From NCBI GenBank assembly GCA_031552335.1, contig JAVBMQ010000186.1, forward strand, positions 1 through 16,229: DNA of 16,229 nucleotides. The letters are read 5' to 3'. A program made the position numbers and the translations under genes. Below are positions 1-6,645 of the stretch, piece after piece. Every line of letters begins with the position of its first letter. Position 1 is the stretch's first letter. The notes below the pieces were generated by a model. The model was not told the DNA's origin and did no database searches. It saw only the letters and a list, made by a program, of their open reading frames with translations. This stretch comes from JAISFI01 sp031552335. GTDB lineage: Bacteria; Bacteroidota; Bacteroidia; Bacteroidales; Azobacteroidaceae.

Positions 1-28
1 GAAATGCCTTGTAATCAAATTCTTCCAT

Positions 29-90
29 AAATAAACTGTGTTCGTAAAAGTAATAATTATTTTATTATCTCATACTGACACAGTTTATTT
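29..90. repeat. 13-bp perfect inverted repeat with 36-nt loop
   Basis: The arms are AATAAACTGTGT plus one more A/T pair, at 29-41 and 78-90, and are perfect reverse complements. The pair ends about 6 bases before the point where recognisable Uma2 protein homology starts (about 96), so it sits at the junction where the gene lost its N-terminal half. It could be a hairpin, the scar of a small insertion or a recombination footprint. No promoter consensus is visible inside it. The repeat itself is certain; its role is unknown. Confidence 0.55.
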
Positions 91-95
91 TACAG

Positions 96-383
96 TCTCC
101 AAAAATAGACAAAAAAGGATGCTTAGGAGCCCCGGATTTAGTTGTTGAAGTCCTCTCCCCTTCTACACTGCAAAATGATGTAACCAGAAAGTTCAAATTA
201 TATGAAGCCGCCGGCGTAAAGGAGTATTGGATCATAACTCCCAAGCTCAATTCCGTCAACGTTTTTATATTGCAGGAAGATGGAAAATATGATTTAGGAA
301 CAGCTTATGAATACGAAGACAAAGTTCCCGTTCATATATTTAAAGGTCTGGAAATAGATTTACAGGAATTATTCGCGGACTAA
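96..383 (+). pseudogene. Uma2 family endonuclease, C-terminal remnant
   Basis: Translating in the frame that ends at TAA 381-383 gives a protein tail that starts at about SPKIDKKGC and continues GAPDLVVEVLSPST, then RKFKLYEAAGVKEYWII. This is the hallmark core of the Uma2 (formerly DUF820) family, a PD-(D/E)XK nuclease-like fold of uncertain function. The Asp, Glu and Lys of the core are present. Intact members are roughly 180-200 residues; only about 95 are recognisable here. Reading upstream meets a TAA at 54-56 with no ATG between, so the N-terminal half is missing and the product is probably not made. Its stop codon overlaps, tail to tail, the stop of the CCA-adding enzyme gene. The loss coincides with the inverted repeat at 29-90. 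I am sure of the family and fairly sure that the gene is broken, though the window starts only 95 bases before it. Confidence 0.72.
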
Positions 384-1810
384 GAGACGATCTGTAATCC
401 TAATTCTGCCCCTTTTTTTACCAGATACTGATAAGCCGCATCATATTCATTAGGGATTATACCATCCAGGATAGCATCTTTGATGGATGACTTTAGCTGT
501 CCGACAGTATTACATGGGGACAAATTGAATAATCGCATGATTTCTTCTCCGGCTATCGGAGGCTGGAAGTTACGGATACGGTCTTTTTCCTCTATATCCT
601 TCAATTTTTGCCTTACAATCTGAAAGTTATTCAGGTAACGACGTACTTTTTCAGGATTTTTAGACGTGATATCAGCTTCACAAAGAGTCATCAGGTCATC
701 AATATCATCTCCGGCGTCAAAAAGCAGGCGGCGAATAGCAGAATCTGTTATTCCTTCATCAGCCAGCATACTGGGACGCATATGTAAAGAAACCATTTTC
801 TGCACATATTTCATCTTTTCATTCAAAGGAAATTTCATTCGTTTGAAGATTCCTGGAATCATTCTTTCCCCTATATAGTTGTGATTATGGAATGTCCATC
901 CGGTTTTAGGATCAAAACGCTTGGCCGCCGGTTTGGCGATATCATGGAAAATAGCGGCCCAACGTAACCACAAATCATCTGTCTTCCGGGCGATATTATC
1001 AAGTACCTTAAGTGTATGCCCGAAATTATCTTTATGACCGACTCCCTCCTTGGTCTCTACACCTTTCAAAGCTATCAACTCAGGCATAATAATAGCCAAC
1101 AAACCTGTTCTTTCCAACAATTCAAAGCCTACGGAAGGAGCTGGAGAAAGTACGATTTTATTGAGTTCATCTACAATCCGTTCTTTGGAAATAATAGAGA
1201 TACGTTCCCGGTTTCTTTCAATAGCATCAAAAGTATCGGGATCAATATAAAATCCCAACTGGGAAGCAAAACGAACAGCCCGCATCATCCGGAGCGGATC
1301 ATCGCTGAATGTAATATCCGGATCAAGTGGAGTCCGGATCCTGAGTTCATCCAGATCACGGATACCATCAAAAGGATCAATCAATTCTCCATATTTTTTT
1401 TTATTCAGGCATAAGGCCATGGCATTGATGGTAAAATCCCTGCGGTTCTGGTCATCCTGTAAAGTTCCGTCTTCCACAATAGGATTGCGTGAATCGCGGG
1501 TATATGATTCTTTTCTGGCTCCCACAAATTCGATCTCGGTATCCTTATATTTTATCTGAGCTGTTCCGTATGTTTTAAAAACCGACAAATATTTTTGTTT
1601 CCCCAATCTTTCGGCAACTGCTTTCGCCAGTTTGATTCCGCTTCCGACACAAACAACATCAATATCTTTGGAGGGTCTGAACAAAAATATATCTCTCACA
1701 TATCCTCCGATTACATATGTCTCCAGTCCTAAATCATCAGCGGTTCCGGAGATAACATCAAATATCTTTCCCCGTAGTTTTTCTAATATCTCTTTTCTGC
1801 TAATTTCCAT
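380..1810 (-). CDS. cca: CCA tRNA nucleotidyltransferase with HD domain
   Basis: Adds or repairs the 3'-terminal CCA of tRNAs from CTP and ATP; a cytoplasmic, normally essential class II nucleotidyltransferase. Visible motifs, counted from the chosen start: GGYVRD at 35-40 and the metal-binding DID at 49-51 (motif A), RRDFTINAMA from 123 (motif B), and DDPLRMMRAVRF at 170-181 (primer-grip/neck region). A C-terminal HD phosphohydrolase-like domain follows, with H265 and HD at 289-290. Length is 476 residues, usual for the Bacteroidetes HD-fused form. An ATG eight codons upstream (1834) is in frame, but it lies inside the likely -7 promoter element at 1832-1839, so the ATG at 1808-1810 is the better start. 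The gene is divergent from the lipoprotein gene and converges on the Uma2 remnant with overlapping stop codons. No defects are seen. Confidence 0.95.
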   Translation of the reverse strand: MEISRKEILEKLRGKIFDVISGTADDLGLETYVIGGYVRDIFLFRPSKDIDVVCVGSGIKLAKAVAERLGKQKYLSVFKTYGTAQIKYKDTEIEFVGARKESYTRDSRNPIVEDGTLQDDQNRRDFTINAMALCLNKKKYGELIDPFDGIRDLDELRIRTPLDPDITFSDDPLRMMRAVRFASQLGFYIDPDTFDAIERNRERISIISKERIVDELNKIVLSPAPSVGFELLERTGLLAIIMPELIALKGVETKEGVGHKDNFGHTLKVLDNIARKTDDLWLRWAAIFHDIAKPAAKRFDPKTGWTFHNHNYIGERMIPGIFKRMKFPLNEKMKYVQKMVSLHMRPSMLADEGITDSAIRRLLFDAGDDIDDLMTLCEADITSKNPEKVRRYLNNFQIVRQKLKDIEEKDRIRNFQPPIAGEEIMRLFNLSPCNTVGQLKSSIKDAILDGIIPNEYDAAYQYLVKKGAELGLQIVS

Positions 1811-1831
1811 TAAATTCAGTCCTAAAACGTA

Positions 1832-1839
1832 CAAAGATA
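1832..1839 (-). promoter_or_regulatory. -7 promoter element for cca
   Basis: On the minus strand this reads TATCTTTG, a match to the Bacteroidetes TAnnTTTG -7 box. It lies 22 bases before the chosen cca ATG. No convincing TTTG -33 box is seen at 19-21 bases upstream, so this rests on one element plus its position. Confidence 0.5.
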
Positions 1840-1850
1840 CAATTATTTCC

Positions 1851-1858
1851 TATTTTTG
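1851..1858 (+). promoter_or_regulatory. -7 promoter element for the lipoprotein gene
   Basis: TATTTTTG matches TAnnTTTG and sits 36 bases before the ATG at 1895. A -33 TTTG at the right distance is not present. It is back to back with the cca promoter element, so the two divergent transcripts start within about 40 bases of each other. Confidence 0.4.
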
Positions 1859-1894
1859 CAGAAAGAATCGAGTATTAATAAGAATGATAAGAGA

Positions 1895-2728
1895 ATGAAA
1901 AGGTTTTTATATCTGGTAAGTTTGTTGGCTTTTTTTGCATGTCAAAACAATGAAAAAGCGGCAAAAGAGGAATTACAGAAGGCTCAAACTTTATATGAAA
2001 ATCATGAATATTCCGGATCTAAACAAGTACTGGATAGTTTGAAGGTCAAATATCCGAAAGAATTTCCGGTATTGAAAGAAGGTCAGTTCCTGAGAAAAGA
2101 AATCGAACTGGCGGAACAAAACCGTAACCTGATGTTCTGTGATAGTTTGTTAAAAATAAAGACAATAGAGGTAGAACCTTTGAAAAAAGATTTCATATTC
2201 GAAAAAGACCCTGAATATGAAGATATAGGAAAATACATTTATAAAACTCAACGCATTGAAAATAATGTACAAAAAAGTTACCTGCGTTCAGGGGTGAACG
2301 AACTGGGAGAAATGTTTATTTCCAGTATCTATTATGGAGGAAAACCCATCAAACACACCGCATTGAAAGTTTCTGTCAAAAATGGAGAATATGCAGAAAC
2401 TGAATCGATTGCACCTGATGGAAGTAATAATTATTCTTTTACAGATGGAGGAATGACTACAGAAACTGTTACCTATATCAACGGGAAAGATAATGGAGTC
2501 ATTTTATTCATATACAATCAGGCAAAAGAACCTATCAAAGTAAGCTACCTTGGGGAAAAAGAAGTTTCCATCACTTTAAGTGAAAACGATAAAGCAGCTA
2601 TCGTCAAAACATATGATCTTTCCAGTACATTACTGGAAATAGAAAGATTAAAGAAAGAAATCAGGATTGCAGAAGCAAAGATTGCCTATTTAAAAGAAAA
2701 GATGGAAACACAGACTACAGAAAAATAG
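1895..2728 (+). CDS. Putative lipoprotein of unknown function (TPR-like N-terminus, C-terminal coiled coil)
   Basis: A 277-residue protein from the ATG at 1895. The in-frame ATG at 1856 would begin inside the promoter box and would bury the signal peptide. The N-terminus MKRFLYLVSLLAFFAC is a short lipoprotein signal with Cys16 as the likely lipidation site; the -3 residue is Phe, tolerated in Bacteroidetes. It should therefore sit in an envelope membrane facing the periplasm. Residues about 20-90 form a helical hairpin like a single tetratricopeptide-type repeat (pattern A..LY...EYS..K.VLDSLK..YP). A beta-rich middle follows, with YYGG, SFTDGG and YINGKDNG turns. The last 35 residues are strongly charged and heptad-like, ending in IERLKKEIRIAEAKIAYLKEK. 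I do not recognise a named family. It is monocistronic, ending at a hairpin terminator shared with maeB. Confidence 0.8.
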   Translation: MKRFLYLVSLLAFFACQNNEKAAKEELQKAQTLYENHEYSGSKQVLDSLKVKYPKEFPVLKEGQFLRKEIELAEQNRNLMFCDSLLKIKTIEVEPLKKDFIFEKDPEYEDIGKYIYKTQRIENNVQKSYLRSGVNELGEMFISSIYYGGKPIKHTALKVSVKNGEYAETESIAPDGSNNYSFTDGGMTTETVTYINGKDNGVILFIYNQAKEPIKVSYLGEKEVSITLSENDKAAIVKTYDLSSTLLEIERLKKEIRIAEAKIAYLKEKMETQTTEK

Positions 2729-2733
2729 ATCAT

Positions 2734-2771
2734 AAAAAAATTGCCTCACGATTATCATGAGGCAATTTTTT
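2734..2771. terminator. Bidirectional hairpin terminator between the lipoprotein gene and maeB
   Basis: A perfect stem, TTGCCTCA 2741-2748 with TGAGGCAA 2758-2765, is extended by an A-run on the left and a T-run on the right, with a 9-base loop. Rho-independent in both directions, it lies between two convergent genes. Confidence 0.88.
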
Positions 2772-2798
2772 ATTTACAAACACAAACTGAAAATCAGA

Positions 2799-5081
2799 TC
2801 ATTTATTTATTTTTTGTTCCTGTACTATCGCATCAATCACTGCAACCGTTGTAATATTCACAATATCGCGTACAGAACTTTCAATATCTGTAAAGTGAAT
2901 AGGTTTATTCAATCCCATCTGAATCGGGCCGATCATCTCTCCTACTCCCATTTCCTGCAACAATTTTTGAGCTGTATTCGCAGAACTCAAATTAGGGAAT
3001 ACCAATGTATTCACATCTTTTCCATTCAATCTGCTAAAAGGATATTTACGATCCCGCAGATTTTTGTCCAACGCAAAATTGACTTGCATTTCTCCATCGA
3101 TAGGTAATTCCGGATATTCGTCCTGCATGAAATGTACTACTTCATGTACACTGGCAGGACTCCCTTCCTGATCCGCACCAAAATTGGAATAAGACAACAT
3201 GGCCATTACAGGATCATGAGCAAAGAACTTTACAGCATCTTGCGTCAAACGGGCTACATCAATCAGAACTTCCGTAGATGGGTGTCTGTTGATCAATGTA
3301 TCTGCCAGGAAGAAAGTACCCTTTTTACTGGTTAGAATATGCATGGCTGCAAAATTCTTATATCCTTCACGAATACCTATCACTTCTTTGGCAACTTTGA
3401 TCGTGTTGGAATACTTAGTATACACACCGGTAATAAAAGCATCTGCATCGCCGGTTTCAACCATCATCATACCAAAATAGTTCCGTTCAAACATTTTGTC
3501 ACGGGCCTCGTCATAAGTAGCACCTTCGCGGGCTCTTTTCTCAGCAAGCAAACGAGCATAGCGATCCCGTCTTTCTTCTTCTCTATCGTGACGAAGATTG
3601 ACAATCTCAATTCCGGTAAGATCCAGATGTAATTCGGCAGCTAATTTTTCTATTCTTTCATCATTACCCAATAAAACAGGCATACAAATTCCTTCTTCTT
3701 TAGCTGTCACCGCCGCCTTCAACATATTCTCGTGGCTTCCTTCGGCAAATACTACACGTTTGGGATGTTGTTTAGCCATATCGGTAAACTGACGGATAAG
3801 TTTATTGTCATAACCCATCAATTCACGTAATTTAGCTTTATAGGCATCCCAATCATTGATGGGAGACTTGGCAATTCCTGAATCCATTGCAGCTTTAGCA
3901 ACAGCAGGAGCTACAACCGTCAGCAAACGAGGATCCAATGGTTTCGGAATCAGATAATCACGACCAAAGCTTAAGCGTTTCAGTCCATAAGCAGCATTTA
4001 CCACATCAGGCACATTTTCTTTAGCCAGACTGGCAATGGCATGAACAGCCGCAACTTTCATTTCTTCGTTGATTTTGCTTGCCCTTACATCCAATGCTCC
4101 ACGAAAAATATAAGGGAATCCCAATACATTGTTGATCTGATTTGCATAATCCGAACGACCGGTTGCAAAAATCAAATCAGGACGGGAAGCTTTAGCTTCA
4201 TCATAAGCAATCTCGGGATTAGGATTGGCCAGTGCAAAAACGATAGGGTTGTCGTTCATTGTCTGCACCATCTCTTTGGTCAGCACATCAGCAACAGACA
4301 AACCAAGGAAAACATCAGCTCCGGCAACAGCCTCTTCCAATGTTTTGATATTTCTTTCTGTAGCAAAAAATTTCTTTGATTCGTTCAAATCAGTACGATG
4401 TATAGAAACAACCCCTTTACTGTCGCACATAACAATATTCTCTTTCTTTGCACCCAGGCGGATATACAATTTGGTACAGGAATTGGCAGAAGCGCCAGCT
4501 CCGTTAACCACAATCTTTACTTCATCAATTCTCTTTCCGGCGATTTCCAAGGCATTAACCAAGCCTGCAGCAGAAATAATCGCTGTGCCATGCTGGTCAT
4601 CGTGCATTACAGGAATATCCAATTCTTCTTTCAAACGGGTTTCTATTTCAAAACATTCGGGCGCTTTGATATCTTCCAAATTGATACCTCCAAAAGTAGG
4701 AGCTATTCCTTTGACTATCTGAATAAATTTTTCGGGATCTTTTTCGTTAATCTCTATATCAAACACATCAATACCTGCAAAAATTTTAAAGAGCAATCCT
4801 TTTCCTTCCATTACCGGTTTACCGGACAAAGCACCTATATCACCCAGTCCAAGGACAGCAGTTCCATTTGAAATTACCGCTACCAGATTACCTTTTGCCG
4901 TATAATCGTAGGCAGTTTCAGGATTTTTTTCAATCTCCAGGCAAGGTTCAGCTACTCCCGGAGAATAAGCCAAAGCCAAATCAGATTGAGTACTATATGG
5001 TTTAGTCGGAACAACCTCAATTTTCCCCGGCTTCCCCTGAGAATGATACAGCAATGCTGCTTCTTTTGTTATTTTTGCCAT
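2799..5081 (-). CDS. maeB: NADP-dependent malic enzyme fused to a phosphotransacetylase-like domain
   Basis: Oxidatively decarboxylates malate to pyruvate with reduction of NAD(P)+, supplying reducing power and linking C4 acids to pyruvate in the cytoplasm. The 760-residue length fits the large bacterial MaeB type. The malic-enzyme half (about 1-420) has LALAYSPGVAEP with catalytic Tyr39 and MEGKG with Lys94. It also has metal ligands at E136-D137 and D161-D162 in HDDQHGTA, and the dinucleotide loop GAGASA at 194-199. The C-terminal half (from about 433, KRVVFAEGSHENML) is a phosphate acetyl/butyryltransferase-like domain, which in MaeB proteins is thought to sense acetyl-CoA rather than catalyse. 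The ATG is at 5079-5081, 41 bases from a TACCTTTG promoter box. It is a single-gene unit with no defects. Confidence 0.96.
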   Translation of the reverse strand: MAKITKEAALLYHSQGKPGKIEVVPTKPYSTQSDLALAYSPGVAEPCLEIEKNPETAYDYTAKGNLVAVISNGTAVLGLGDIGALSGKPVMEGKGLLFKIFAGIDVFDIEINEKDPEKFIQIVKGIAPTFGGINLEDIKAPECFEIETRLKEELDIPVMHDDQHGTAIISAAGLVNALEIAGKRIDEVKIVVNGAGASANSCTKLYIRLGAKKENIVMCDSKGVVSIHRTDLNESKKFFATERNIKTLEEAVAGADVFLGLSVADVLTKEMVQTMNDNPIVFALANPNPEIAYDEAKASRPDLIFATGRSDYANQINNVLGFPYIFRGALDVRASKINEEMKVAAVHAIASLAKENVPDVVNAAYGLKRLSFGRDYLIPKPLDPRLLTVVAPAVAKAAMDSGIAKSPINDWDAYKAKLRELMGYDNKLIRQFTDMAKQHPKRVVFAEGSHENMLKAAVTAKEEGICMPVLLGNDERIEKLAAELHLDLTGIEIVNLRHDREEERRDRYARLLAEKRAREGATYDEARDKMFERNYFGMMMVETGDADAFITGVYTKYSNTIKVAKEVIGIREGYKNFAAMHILTSKKGTFFLADTLINRHPSTEVLIDVARLTQDAVKFFAHDPVMAMLSYSNFGADQEGSPASVHEVVHFMQDEYPELPIDGEMQVNFALDKNLRDRKYPFSRLNGKDVNTLVFPNLSSANTAQKLLQEMGVGEMIGPIQMGLNKPIHFTDIESSVRDIVNITTVAVIDAIVQEQKINK

Positions 5082-5121
5082 AGTTGATAGAAAGATATTT
5101 AAGTATTTATCGAAATTCGGG

Positions 5122-5129
5122 CAAAGGTA
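5122..5129 (-). promoter_or_regulatory. -7 promoter element for maeB
   Basis: The minus strand reads TACCTTTG, a perfect TAnnTTTG match, 41 bases before the maeB ATG. The nearest upstream TTTG is only 14 bases away (5144-5147), closer than the usual 19-21, so the -33 box is uncertain. Confidence 0.55.
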
Positions 5130-5260
5130 CTGAAAAATTCATACAAAAACACAGTGAAATAATGATAAATTGTAAGAATTTTTCTTGTTTTTTCTTCAAA
5201 ATTTTCTTTTTATTATCACTCTCTCCAAATAAATATTTTTAATAAATATTTCGCTAAGAA

Positions 5261-5291
5261 TTTGTCAGATAAAAAAAAGTTAATACCTTTG
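5261..5291 (+). promoter_or_regulatory. Consensus Bacteroidetes promoter for tRNA-Ser
   Basis: TTTG at 5261-5264 and TACCTTTG at 5284-5291 are separated by exactly 19 bases, the full TTTG-N19-TAnnTTTG consensus of the Bacteroidetes primary sigma factor. It lies 29 bases before the mature tRNA. An A+T-rich stretch just upstream contains two copies of AATAAATATTT, which could act as an UP-like element (inference). Confidence 0.8.
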
Positions 5292-5320
5292 CATCACTTT
5301 TTGAAAAAGATCACATTTTA

Positions 5321-5406
<86 letters not shown>

Positions 5407-5439
5407 AAATAAGTCTGAAAATCAATGACTTGCAAAGTT

Positions 5440-5487
5440 AACACCCAATTTCACACCCGAAAATGTAAAATTGGGTGTTTTTCTTTT
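5440..5487 (+). terminator. Rho-independent terminator after tRNA-Ser
   Basis: A 12-bp perfect stem, AACACCCAATTT 5440-5451 with AAATTGGGTGTT 5468-5479, with a 16-base loop, followed on the plus strand by TTTTTCTTTT. The minus-strand side has no U-tract, so it serves the tRNA transcript rather than the recombinase gene. Confidence 0.85.
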
Positions 5488-5514
5488 AAAAGCATACGAA
5501 TTTGATAATATTGT

Positions 5515-5566
5515 AATAGTACATGCAAACTTAGCAATATAAATGCAAAAGCAGGCATGTACTATT
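5515..5566. repeat. 12-bp perfect inverted repeat downstream of the recombinase gene
   Basis: AATAGTACATGC at 5515-5526 is the exact reverse complement of GCATGTACTATT at 5555-5566, with a 28-base A+T-rich spacer. It begins 36 bases past the recombinase stop codon. Without a U-tract it is a poor terminator. It could be a recombinase-binding site, an RNA hairpin or part of an attachment site. It shows no sequence similarity to the hsdS repeats. Confidence 0.6.
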
Positions 5567-5601
5567 CATTTAGAAAAACGATATTCTTATCAAACCTTGA
5601 A

Positions 5602-6528
5602 TTATCTTAGCACTCTTGACATTTGGTCTATACATTTTTTCTTTTGTTCTAGGTTAGGATGAACGTATAGATTCAATGTGGTACTAATATTAGAATGCCC
5701 CAGAATAACGCTTACAGTCTTGTAGTCGCACTTGCTTTCAATGCACCTTGTTGCGAAGCTGTGCCGTAAGCCGTGAAATTTCAAATCCGGAATATCCAGC
5801 TGTTCCATTAGACTTTTATAATAATTTCGATAGGTTCGTGGCTCTGTTGGTTTTGATTCGTTAGTTAAGACAAAAAAGTTACCATTTACCACTTTCTTTA
5901 TGGGTTTTAGTATCTTCTGTAGCTCTTTAGTCATCGGAATATCTCTAATGGAATTTTTTGTCTTGGGTGTATCCATTAAAAGTTCTGTATGCCTGCTGTC
6001 ATTTTCCATAATGTAAATCCGTTGTATTGTCTTTTTGATACTGATAATACCTGTATCTGCGTCGATATCATCCCAAGTTAAGGCACAGATCTCACCTATT
6101 CTTATACCAGTACTCAAACAGATGTAAATGCCTAAATTTCGGAATGTAAAATTATCCTGAATGTGGTTCATGAGTTTCTTTTGATTCGTCTTACTTAAAA
6201 CTTCAAGACTGGATTTTACTCTTTCTGTTGGATATTGGACATCCATTGGTAGATATTCCAGTAGCTTATTCTTTGCCCCGAATTTTAAGATCATTTTCAA
6301 TACTATCAAAATATCTTTGACTGATTTTTGACTTAGTCCTTCTTCTAACTTCTTAAGCACAAATGCCTGTACATCTGCTTCTTCAATACTATACCTATCT
6401 CCAAATACTGGCAATAAGTGATTTTCAATTAACAGCATATAAGCAGAATAACTTGATTTCTTTACATACTGCTTTTTGTCTGTTTTCCACAGATCAACGA
6501 CTTCTACAATTCTTTTTTGTTCTGTCAT
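5602..6528 (-). CDS. Tyrosine site-specific recombinase (candidate hsdS invertase)
   Basis: A 308-residue tyrosine recombinase. An N-terminal SAM-like core-binding domain (about 5-90) is followed by a catalytic domain with Arg143 in TGIRIGE, a basic beta-hairpin region TPKTKNSIRDIP at 187-198 (candidate Lys), HGLRH with His252 and Arg255, His278 in LGHSN, and nucleophile Tyr288 in LNLYVHP. The set is complete, so the enzyme should be active. It is shorter than the roughly 400-residue integrases typical of Bacteroides conjugative elements and closer in size to XerC/D and to recombinases linked with inverting hsdS loci. The ATG at 6526-6528 is preceded by AAAGGA at good spacing. The gene sits 78 bases from the silent hsdS cassette and outside the invertible segment, and it reads in the same direction as the hsd operon. 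The likely role, by context, is DNA inversion at the hsdS repeats; the alternative is island integration at tRNA-Ser. Confidence 0.88.
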   Translation of the reverse strand: MTEQKRIVEVVDLWKTDKKQYVKKSSYSAYMLLIENHLLPVFGDRYSIEEADVQAFVLKKLEEGLSQKSVKDILIVLKMILKFGAKNKLLEYLPMDVQYPTERVKSSLEVLSKTNQKKLMNHIQDNFTFRNLGIYICLSTGIRIGEICALTWDDIDADTGIISIKKTIQRIYIMENDSRHTELLMDTPKTKNSIRDIPMTKELQKILKPIKKVVNGNFFVLTNESKPTEPRTYRNYYKSLMEQLDIPDLKFHGLRHSFATRCIESKCDYKTVSVILGHSNISTTLNLYVHPNLEQKKKCIDQMSRVLR

Positions 6529-6565
6529 AAATAATCCTTTCTGATTTTAATTGTTATTATCAAGT

Positions 6566-6596
6566 AGAATATATGCAAAAGGATTTGAATATCAAA
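6566..6596 (-). promoter_or_regulatory. Possible promoter of the recombinase gene
   Basis: On the minus strand, TTTG (6593-6596) and TATATTCT (6566-6573) are 19 bases apart, approximating TTTG-N19-TAnnTTTG with a weak second half. It lies between the left hsdS repeat and the recombinase ATG, so the recombinase would keep its promoter in both orientations. Confidence 0.35.
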
Positions 6597-6606
6597 GAGC
6601 CTTAAG

Positions 6607-6645
6607 GTACCAAATTTGAGATTTCCGGAATTTCAGGGGGAGTGG
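6607..6645 (+). repeat. Outer hsdS inverted repeat, left copy (39 bp)
   Basis: Starts GTACCAAATTTGAG and ends GGGGGAGTGG; identical over all 39 bases to the reverse complement of 8960-8998. It encodes VPNLRFPEFQGEW in the silent cassette. The flanking base differs on each side (6606 and 6646), so the repeat has sharp ends. Confidence 0.95.

Noticed and set aside
29..90. Invertible promoter of the Bacteroides surface-polysaccharide type
   Set aside because: The arms are short, the spacer is only 36 bases, no TAnnTTTG element lies inside, and no intact gene starts on either side.
65..259. 64-codon minus-strand frame at the left edge
   Set aside because: Antisense to the conserved Uma2 core, which is recognisable on the plus strand.
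1016..1414. 132-codon open frame on the plus strand
   Set aside because: Antisense to conserved motifs of the CCA-adding enzyme, with no recognisable protein features.
4225..4722. 165-codon open frame on the plus strand
   Set aside because: It lies wholly antisense within maeB, has no promoter and a low-complexity Ser/Ile/Phe composition; a shadow of the real gene.
5440..5479. Hairpin after tRNA-Ser as an attachment site
   Set aside because: The stem followed by TTTTTCTTTT is fully explained as the tRNA transcript terminator.
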